A stretch of DNA of 34,842 bases. Origin: Macrocybe gigantea (Eukaryota > Basidiomycota > Agaricomycetes > Agaricales > Callistosporiaceae). The stretch spans positions 1 to 34,842 of the forward strand of contig SJRY01000115.1 in NCBI GenBank assembly GCA_011319805.1, written 5' to 3'. Of the stretch, positions 31,801-34,842 are shown in pieces. Numbering within the stretch: the first letter of the stretch is position 1; the number at the start of each line of letters is the position of its first letter. The position numbers were made by a program, and so were the translations under genes. The notes below the pieces were generated by a model. It ran no database searches and was not told where the DNA came from. It saw only the letters and a list, made by a program, of their open reading frames with translations.

Positions 31801-33868
31801 TTTCTTTACATGAGCTGGTGTCGAAAACGATGATCGATTTTTTTTATTCGCCCTAACGTAGATGTTGTTATTAGCACGGCCAACAGTCTTTCCACGACGG
31901 ATAGGAGCTTTAATGGCAGTGAGCTGTCGTTCGATGTTTCGGGGTTGACGCGTGAGGTGCCTGGAAGGGGCTATGGGCGTAGGTTGAGAGCTGTCTTGTT
32001 CACGAATAACCGGTCCGTGGTTGTTAGCAGCAATTGATCTGGTTCTAATGCGGGATGATGCCGCATGATCTGAGTCACTACTAGATTCGTCCACGGGTGT
32101 GCAGAGTGTGATTTCACAGAGCTCGTACTCTCATCAGATTGTGTTTCACGGTTGGAGATGAGGCCACGGATGTAGGTCGAGTGTTGACATGTTCACGAAG
32201 AACGGGTCCATGGTTAATAGCAATGGTCGATAAGCTTCTAATGCAGGCTGATGATGTGGAACCTGTGCGGCCAATGGCGTGGTCCACAACAGGTGCAGAG
32301 GGAGATTTTGCATGACTCGAGGTCTCAGCAGAATGTGGCTGCATGACTGTCTGCGAATGATCATATGCATCTGTGCCACCAACATCAGAGCCGTTGGCCT
32401 TTTGTCGATATCCGCTTCGGCATCATCTTCTGAGGAATGAGAGAAGGGACCATGTACCGTGAAGCTGCTAACGTGCGTTCCAATGCTGTCAGGCAAATTC
32501 GGAGGTGATGAATGCGACGATTGAATTTCCCCGGTTTATCGACCACGTTTGAAATCGCATGCGCTAAAATGAACAGACGTGGTGGATTAACACGCAGATA
32601 ATGTAACAACATGGTATGATTACCTGGATTGAACCATCCACGATCGGCAGCAGGTGGGTCTTGGTGCAATAAAGTCAAAGGCATCGTGCACACGCGGATA
32701 TATGGGCAAAGACAGAGTGGTGAGGTCCCAAATCATGTCTGTGAATATTTGCCATGAGCTCTCAACGGATTCACAAAGATGAGGATTCATGCTACAGAAA
32801 CCCTATTGGCCAATATCAGCGAGTTTAAAAAAACACTATAATTTGATCTTACGTCTATCAACGCATTCACGTTGGGAGGTTTACTGCTGAACCGCTGCAG
32901 CAAGAACAAGCAGCCAGGATAAATAAGCAAAGCAACTTCAAGTGGTCCTCGTATATGACGAGGTTGAGGAAGCTCAACGTTGTTGGCGATTTGCGGTTCG
33001 GAGGCCGGGATCTTATTGTTGATGAATGCAACCAGTTCCGCGATAGTTTTTAATTCTCGTTGACCCTGGTTACAAGAATTAGGCTGGTTAAATGAGCACA
33101 GATTGCAAGGCACGTACCAAGAACAAGTATGTCAAATAAAACGCAGTCGATATGTTTGACATCCTGCTCATATTCTTTATCTTGACATTAGTTTTTACCA
33201 TGAAGTCTAGAAGACTTTTTAAGGCGAGGATGAGGAAGAAGTTGTGACTTGTGTTTTCTTAACGTCCGCGTCAAATCCCTTTTCTGTTCACTTATGAATG
33301 AACCAGTCCTAATGCGCCATTTAAACGAATCCAATGCAAAACGCGGAGACTTACAGTGAATTCTGCGAAAGGAAGACAGTTCTGGGCGGGTTTGATTTTT
33401 GCCTGGGTTTTCCGCCTGCCACCCTTGCGCCAAATGGAGATGTCCAATATGCGGCACATGAGTAATCTCGTAAGCACGTATTTTGCATCGAGCGAACTCA
33501 AGGTTGAGGATTCTGCGTCCAGCCATGTGTTGAACGCTCGCATCTCGAGGTCTTCTGCATCTTCATCTGCTTGATCTTGTCCATTCAGGTATGCAGCTAT
33601 GTGCTGTGATATAATCAGAACGACGAAAAAATAACAATGACGAAAGGTGAAGCATGCGCACTCTGACGTGTTCGAATTCAGGCCTCGAAACGTTGAGTTT
33701 TTCTCCTTCAAATGCATCCGATAACCAGGGCAAGCCAACCATCTTTGGATGATGCATGACGGGTCTTAGGAGGCACAGTGACGCGATGCAGTAATGCGAC
33801 GGAAATTTTCCGGAGGATACGTTTACGTAAGATTCACATATTGAGCAAGGGCATGTGAAGGCAAACAA
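28804..33868 (-). CDS. Long multi-exon orphan gene with N-terminal Cys motif and Ser-rich middle
   Basis: Function unknown; exon joins are approximate and it could be two genes. The likely N-terminal exon (from 33868 or upstream) has FTCPCSICESYVN, then HPKMVGLPWLSDAFEGEKLN and AFNTWLDAESSTLSSLDAKY. The middle (31.67-32.5 kb) is Ser/Arg-rich and holds an imperfect internal duplication (NHGPVIRE / NHGPVLRE). Further exons read FYPSQYVFTVFSPEPSVAFI and RRWAFQVLTRIVALYHKDLF, then GCPMSPFGVCLKEMQRNLLL, VNDHDIVINCERELYRPYVT and WNPSLQGLYVKISPKPGKKF. The last exons give SIYIADMLVIGVRSGATHEP, then MDLLRLRDLEDTFCVSRCRN, WQQVYTEAIENWNAESARR and FHEAIYCMTYPTRI, stop at 28804-28806. A TAG at 29217-29219 lies in frame. 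No membrane segment or catalytic motif seen. Confidence 0.5.
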
Positions 33869-34307
33869 CCGCGCAGAGTGCCCTCGCTACAATGGTGGAC
33901 TGCTGCGATCAAGGGCTTTGCGATGCTGTTGCTGACGAATCTGTCCAGCAGTGGCCGACTCTACTATTTGCCTCACACAGAAGAATGGCTATGTTGTTCC
34001 CCCCTGCTGCGAAGAAGGGAAACCATCCATTATCTGCATTCACATCGACCAGCCTTCGATGTGATTGCTGCAATGCATTCCATTAACTATAGAGTCCCTC
34101 AGTGGGCCTTCGCGGCTTGGGCATGGGGGAATGCGATGACGATACGAGGTATGACGCCTGTTTATCAGCACGGCTTATATTGTGACCCTCATTGGGCACA
34201 TAGTATCGATGACGTGCTGCAAAGTCCAGGACAAAAAAATGAACAAAGGGATTTATTGGTACGATACATAGCTAGTGTACCGAAACGTCAGCAAAAATGC
34301 ACTGGTT
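33869..34307. other. Gap between the long orphan gene and the JmjC gene
   Basis: An open plus-strand frame of about 155 codons (33878-34342) spans this gap and overlaps the JmjC 3' end. It has a plausible composition but no family resemblance and no intron signals, so I do not call it a gene. The start of the long minus gene may also extend into this gap. Confidence 0.35.
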
Positions 34308-34842
34308 TTAACAAGAATATATATGCGATAGAGATGAACTAAGCTGTCTACAGCCACGATCCCGGGCACACAATGAGTGCCAAGCGAACCACATTGAACG
34401 CTGAATTTGCAGCACATCCTCCTTCCATTGACCGCCGATATTTTGCCGACGAAACTCTTCGGTTAATTGCAGACATTGAGCGATGCTGTCGCATTCAGGA
34501 AATCAACTGCAACTTTGATGCAGTCGCTGAGATTTGCGACCTGAAAGCAAATCGATGAAAAAATGCAAGCCAGCACACATGATGTCATTACCTGATGGCG
34601 CAGCCGGCAGGTATAAAAACCGCTTCGCCAGGTCTTTGATAGAATCTGTAGCTCATTATGCTGAGGTCTTCATACAGCGAGGCTATCGCATTGTCGTCCA
34701 AATATATATCCTGGCTATGGATCGGGTCCTCGTCGGTTTGCCATCGCAACAGTTGCCGATCATGAAGAAACATGCAGATGTTATTGCTGTTTTCGGCTGG
34801 GAAAATGTCCCAAGCTGCGCAGCCGGTAGATCCGTCTGGACA
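34308..34842 (-). CDS. JmjC-domain protein, KDM3-like, C-terminal end (cut by window edge)
   Basis: JmjC proteins are Fe(II)/2-oxoglutarate dioxygenases; KDM3-type members remove methyl groups from histone H3 lysine 9. From the right edge the minus strand reads GCAAWDIFPAENSNNICMFL, DPIHSQDIYLDD, MSYRFYQRPGEAVFIPAGCA, which is the second half of the JmjC barrel. After an intron (34541-34591) it continues with VANLSDCIKVAVDF, SIAQCLQLTEEFRRQN, WKEDVLQIQRSMWFAWHSL. The expected third iron ligand (His in CAHQV) falls exactly at a missing base near 34596; a second missing base is near 34499. The HxD ligands lie beyond the window. Stop taken as TAA 34308-34310. In agaricomycetes such JmjC genes are numerous and often lie in repeat-rich DNA, so a housekeeping role is not assured. 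Confidence 0.75.

Noticed and set aside
33878..34342. Plus-strand open frame of 155 codons between two minus genes
   Set aside because: It overlaps the JmjC 3' end, has no recognised motif and no introns unlike its neighbours. Could be revisited if expressed.

Overview
The window looks like fungal nuclear DNA, most likely from an agaricomycete (mushroom-forming basidiomycete). The evidence is: protein-coding genes cut by many introns of about 48-62 nt with GT...AG ends, recognisable fungal families (VPS10 sorting receptor, amino-acid permease, JmjC/KDM3-like protein), and two complete LTR retrotransposons of types common in these genomes. No species can be named. No rRNA, tRNA, CRISPR array or bacterial-style operon was found.

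Layout. 1-2372 (-): 5' half of a VPS10 (sortilin-type) vacuolar sorting receptor, running off the left edge. 2373-3327: divergent intergenic region. 3328-5642 (+): amino-acid permease with about a dozen introns. 6229-7176 (+): aminoglycoside-phosphotransferase-fold kinase. About 7250-7645 (+): C-terminal relic of an amidase. 8572-9133 (-): small conserved fungal protein. 9656-15435 (-): complete Ty1/copia element with 308/309-bp LTRs and a perfect TATCC target duplication. 15864-16761 (+), 17256-19897 (-), 27237-28532 (+) and 28804 to about 33868 (-): four multi-exon orphan genes. 19913-26420 (+): complete Ty3/gypsy chromovirus with 319/320-bp LTRs, inserted 15 bp upstream of the start codon of the 17.3-19.9 kb gene. 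34308-34842 (-): C-terminal end of a JmjC protein running off the right edge. Without the gypsy element the orphan genes form a compact series of alternating orientation, followed by the JmjC gene.

Two sequence-wide patterns matter more than any single gene. First, almost every host gene and the gypsy element carry single-base frameshifts. Those I could place against conserved motifs are nearly all missing bases, mostly next to or inside a run of the same base, while splice sites and flanking codons remain good. This looks like homopolymer-shortening sequencing or consensus error rather than gene death. Second, the two retrotransposons carry many in-frame stops that fit C-to-T change at arginine CGA codons, although their LTR pairs are still about 98% identical. 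This points to CpG-directed mutation.

The most interesting biology is in the retrotransposons. The gypsy element has an exact 11-nt match between its predicted RNA 5' end and its primer-binding site, the hallmark of Tf1-type self-priming. It also has an extra reading frame on each side of gag-pol. The copia element has a primer-binding site matching the anticodon arm of initiator tRNA-Met, as in Drosophila copia.
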